A DNA stretch of 64,000 nt from Herbaspirillum sp. ST 5-3 (GTDB taxonomy: Bacteria > Pseudomonadota > Gammaproteobacteria > Burkholderiales > Burkholderiaceae_D), in contig NZ_STGI01000001.1 of the NCBI RefSeq assembly GCF_004804275.1, positions 310,001-374,000 of the forward strand, in the 5' to 3' direction. The stretch's first letter is position 1, and each line of letters opens with the position of its first letter. Shown piece by piece: positions 61,476-64,000 of this stretch. The notes under the pieces are model-generated. The model saw nothing but the letters and a program-made list of their open reading frames with translations. It was not told the DNA's origin and did not search any database. A program made the position numbers and the translations under genes.

Positions 61476-62273
61476 ATGCTAAAAATCGTTTCCGCCAATC
61501 TGAACGGCATCCGCTCCGCCGCCAAAAAGGGTTTTTTCGACTGGATGTCGAAGCAGTCGCCGCATGTCGTCTGCGTGCAGGAACTGAAGGCGCAGGCCGC
61601 CGACATGATGCCCGAGTTCCTCAATCCGCATGGCTATCACGGCCACTTCCATTACGCGGAAAAGAAGGGCTATTCGGGTGTCGGTGTCTATTCGAAATTC
61701 GAGCCGGATGCGGTGCAAGTGGGTTTTGGCTGCGATGAATTCGACGCCGAAGGTCGTTATGTGCAGTGCGATTTCGGCAAGCTCAGCGTGATTTCCGTCT
61801 ATTGCCCGTCCGGCTCGTCCAGCGAGGAACGCCAGCAGGCGAAATTCCGCTTCATGGAAGTATTCCTGCCGCACCTGGAAAAACTCATCGGTTCGGGGCG
61901 CGAGGTGGTGATCTGCGGCGACTGGAATATCGCGCACAAGGAAATCGACCTAAAAAACTGGAAATCCAACCAGAAGAACAGCGGCTTCCTGCCAGAGGAG
62001 CGCGCATGGATGACGCGGCTTTTCGATGAAGTGGGCTGGATCGACGTATATCGCCGGCTTCACCCGGATACCACGGGCGACGCCTACACTTGGTGGAGCA
62101 ACCGCGGACAGGCATGGGCGAAGAATGTCGGATGGCGCATCGATTATCACGTCTCCACGCCTGGCATTGCAGCCAGGGCGAGCGCCGTATCCATCTACAA
62201 GGACGAGCGCTTCTCGGACCATGCACCGCTCGTCGTCGAGTACGAGGGTGCGTCAGCCTTCATCAGCGGATAG
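61476..62273 (+). CDS. xth: Exodeoxyribonuclease III
   Basis: A 265-residue AP endonuclease and 3' exonuclease for base-excision repair. It has IVSANLNGIRSA, the metal-binding glutamate in VCVQELKAQ, CGDWNIAHKEIDLKN and the C-terminal FSDHAPLVVEYE. The ATG at 61476 gives the conserved start MLKIVSANLNG; upstream in-frame codons come from the repeat. It overlaps the convergent M48 protease gene by 11 bp. Confidence 0.96.
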   Translation: MLKIVSANLNGIRSAAKKGFFDWMSKQSPHVVCVQELKAQAADMMPEFLNPHGYHGHFHYAEKKGYSGVGVYSKFEPDAVQVGFGCDEFDAEGRYVQCDFGKLSVISVYCPSGSSSEERQQAKFRFMEVFLPHLEKLIGSGREVVICGDWNIAHKEIDLKNWKSNQKNSGFLPEERAWMTRLFDEVGWIDVYRRLHPDTTGDAYTWWSNRGQAWAKNVGWRIDYHVSTPGIAARASAVSIYKDERFSDHAPLVVEYEGASAFISG

Positions 62274-63141
62274 GCGCGATTCCCTTGACGTTGCTTTGAT
62301 AGGGCGGAAGCGCGTCGGGCGCCGTCCCTTTGGCATTCGCATAGAGCGGCATCACTTCGGGCAGGTGTTTTTGCATGTCCTCGATGCGGCTGTTGCCGGC
62401 CGGATGAGTGGACAGCCACTGCGGCGGCGCGTTCTTGCTGATCATGCCCATCTTCTGCCACAAGGCGATGCCGGCGCGCGGGTCATAGCCGGCGCGCGCG
62501 GCGATATCGAGACCGACCAGGTCGGCTTCGGTCTCGTCGCTCCGTGAGAACTTCAGCATGACCAGCTTGGCGCCCTGCCCCGCCAGCATCTGCCCGGTAT
62601 CTTTCAAGCCAAGCAGCGCGGACCCCAGCGCCGTTCCGAGATTGATGAGCGTACCCTTGGCCATGCGTTCGCGGCCATGCTCGCGCAGGGCGTGGGCGAT
62701 TTCGTGTCCCATGACGATGGCGACTTCGTCATCCGTGAGCTTCAACGAGTTCAGCAAGCCGGTGTAGAAGGCGATCTTCCCGCCGGGCATGCAGAAGGCG
62801 TTGACTTCATTGGAGGCGATCAGGCTGACTTCCCACTGCCATTGCGTCGCGCGCTCGTTCCAGCGCGCAGCATGAGGAATGATCTTCTTCGCGATTGCAT
62901 GCAGTCGCACGACCTGCGGGTCGCTGTCGGGCACCAGCGCCCCCTTGCGGCTCGCCTGCTGCTTGATGCCGGTGTATTGCTGGAGCGCGGTGGCTTCCAC
63001 CTGGTCTTCCGGCACCAGCTTGCGCAAGGCAGACGGTTTCCCCACTTTGACGCCGTCCTCGGCCTGTGTCTGCGCGAGAGTCGGCTGCATGCCGAAACAG
63101 CATGCAACAATCAGCAACGGTGCGATATGGATTCGCTTCAT
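62263..63141 (-). CDS. Exported M48-family metalloprotease (LoiP/YcaL-like)
   Basis: A 292-residue protein with a signal peptide (about 1-23, TLAQ) and an M48 peptidase domain: H146-EIAH150 is the zinc motif and DETEADLVGL carries the third ligand. STHPAGNSRIEDM ends the domain. It probably takes part in periplasmic or outer-membrane quality control like LoiP or BepA without the TPR part. There is no lipobox at the cleavage site; CC at 14-15 is inside the signal. The start is supported by a G-rich ribosome site. Confidence 0.9.
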   Translation of the reverse strand: MKRIHIAPLLIVACCFGMQPTLAQTQAEDGVKVGKPSALRKLVPEDQVEATALQQYTGIKQQASRKGALVPDSDPQVVRLHAIAKKIIPHAARWNERATQWQWEVSLIASNEVNAFCMPGGKIAFYTGLLNSLKLTDDEVAIVMGHEIAHALREHGRERMAKGTLINLGTALGSALLGLKDTGQMLAGQGAKLVMLKFSRSDETEADLVGLDIAARAGYDPRAGIALWQKMGMISKNAPPQWLSTHPAGNSRIEDMQKHLPEVMPLYANAKGTAPDALPPYQSNVKGIAPIR

Positions 63142-63185
63142 CGGCCCCCCCCTACAATTTTGCGCACTGGCGGCGCACCCGATTA

Positions 63186-64000
63186 TTATTTCTTTTCGCC
63201 GTTCCAGGGCGCAATCTTCGGCAGCAACATCATGCCTGGCATCGCCAGTGCAAAGCATAGAAGAAAGAAGACGAACCAGCCGGTCTGGTCCACGATAAAA
63301 CCGGTGGCCGCGTTGAAGAAGGTGCGCGGCACGGCGGCCAGGCTGGTGAACAATGCATATTGCGTCGCAGTGTAGCGCGGATCGGTCGTCGTGGCGATAT
63401 AGGCGGTGAACGCCGCAGTCCCCAGGCCGACGGCAAACGCTTCCAGGCCGATCACTGCGCCCAGCATCAGCGTGGCGTGATCATTGGTGCTGACACCGGT
63501 TTGCGCCAAGGCGGCAAATCCGAGAATCGCCAAGGCCTGCAGCACGCCGAAAATCCACAGCCCGCGGTTGATGCCTGTCTTCTCCAGCCAGATCGCACCG
63601 AGAATGCCGCCGGACAGGCTGGCCCACAGGCCGGCGTTTTTTGCTACCAGGCCGATCTGTGTGCGCGTGAAGCCGAGATCGATATAGAACGGGGTCGCCA
63701 GCGCGGTTGCCATCGAGTCGCCGAGCTTGTACAAAAAGATAAACGCCAGCACCAGCAGCGCGTACGACCAGCCGCTGCGATGAATGAATTCCTGAAATGG
63801 CAGGACGATCGCTTCGCGCAGGTTTTTCGGCGGCTGGCCGTAGATTTTCGGCTCGGCGATGATCAGCGTGGCGACGATGCCGGGCAAGATGAACAGGGAG
63901 GTAATGAAGAATACCGACTGCCAGCTCATGAAGTCGGACAGGATCAGCGAAAGCGATCCCGGCACCAGTGTCGACAGCTTGTAGGCGTTGACGAAGAGCG
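63186..64000 (-). CDS. ampG: AmpG-family muropeptide MFS transporter, C-terminal part
   Basis: The gene runs off the right edge; 271 residues are visible and the N-terminus is missing. The visible part has about eight helices. FVNAYKLSTLVPGSLSLIL (extending to the right edge), FLYKLGDSMATALATPFYIDLGF and the C-terminal LPKIAPWNGEKK match AmpG-type permeases that import anhydro-muropeptides for cell-wall recycling. It is upstream of the M48 protease gene on the same strand with a 44-bp gap. Confidence 0.85.
   Translation of the reverse strand, partial: LFVNAYKLSTLVPGSLSLILSDFMSWQSVFFITSLFILPGIVATLIIAEPKIYGQPPKNLREAIVLPFQEFIHRSGWSYALLVLAFIFLYKLGDSMATALATPFYIDLGFTRTQIGLVAKNAGLWASLSGGILGAIWLEKTGINRGLWIFGVLQALAILGFAALAQTGVSTNDHATLMLGAVIGLEAFAVGLGTAAFTAYIATTTDPRYTATQYALFTSLAAVPRTFFNAATGFIVDQTGWFVFFLLCFALAMPGMMLLPKIAPWNGEKK

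Overview
The window looks like a chromosomal segment of a betaproteobacterium of the order Burkholderiales, most likely family Oxalobacteraceae (Herbaspirillum/Herminiimonas-like). This is inferred from gene order and protein character: secB-grxC-rhodanese-gpmA-envC-ctpA-moeB; argB, nucleotidase and slmA; birA-coaX-SPOR; dacC-dat-ybeD next to lipB-lipA; and the gatCAB / mreBCD-mrdA-rodA-rlpA blocks. Base composition is GC-rich throughout. I see no prophage, CRISPR array, toxin-antitoxin pair, transposase or rRNA gene, and no tRNA that I could recognise.

Layout. 1-6.9 kb: the 5' end of secB, glutaredoxin, rhodanese, phosphoglycerate mutase, EnvC-like divisome factor, CtpA protease, an unusual Nramp-family transporter and MoeB. 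6.9-14 kb: an orphan lipoprotein, two drug/metabolite exporters, an MFS protein, a fused PabB-PabC, SlmA and a HAD nucleotidase. 14-20.5 kb: TraB/GumN protein, ArgB, an ECF sigma factor with a tiny zinc-finger partner, an orphan amino-acid-binding lipoprotein, SPOR protein, CoaX and BirA. 20.7-24.1 kb: a complete MCE (Mla-like) lipid transporter of permease, ATPase, MCE protein and lipoprotein. 24.2-29.0 kb: VanZ-like protein, 2Fe-2S protein, hydrolase, DacC, D-amino acid aminotransferase and YbeD.

29.0-37.8 kb is an accessory block lying between ybeD and lipB, genes that are usually neighbours. It holds LysR/DUF2917/DUF3291/cupin genes, a 163-bp palindromic repeat, an exporter coupled to an ArsN2-like acetyltransferase, asparaginase plus aspartate racemase, and an orphan Liv-type binding protein behind an Rrf2-like regulator with a divergent XRE regulator. 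The control region between the two regulators carries phased repeats over an extended -10 box.

37.8-64 kb is conserved again: lipB-lipA, a possibly structured non-coding stretch, PAP2 phosphatase, TlpA, a DsrE/M48/LemA trio, and a cell-envelope block running leftwards (DolP-like BON lipoprotein, DiaA/GmhA, YraN, LpoA-like, RlpA, RodA, PBP2, MreD, MreC, MreB) with RsmI opposite. The gatCAB operon diverges from mreB and contains a small cysteine-rich secreted protein. PyrE, a second copy of the palindromic repeat, Xth, a periplasmic M48 protease and an AmpG-like permease cut by the right edge complete the window.

Much of the window serves the cell envelope: elongation (MreBCD, PBP2, RodA), septation (EnvC, RlpA, SlmA, SPOR), peptidoglycan trimming and recycling (DacC, CtpA, LpoA-like, AmpG) and outer-membrane lipid traffic (Mla-like, DolP). 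The least explained items are the palindromic repeat family (two copies whose stems differ in sequence but pair internally), the XRE/Rrf2/Liv locus and the non-coding region after lipA. I did not find an obvious new multi-gene defence or mobile system.
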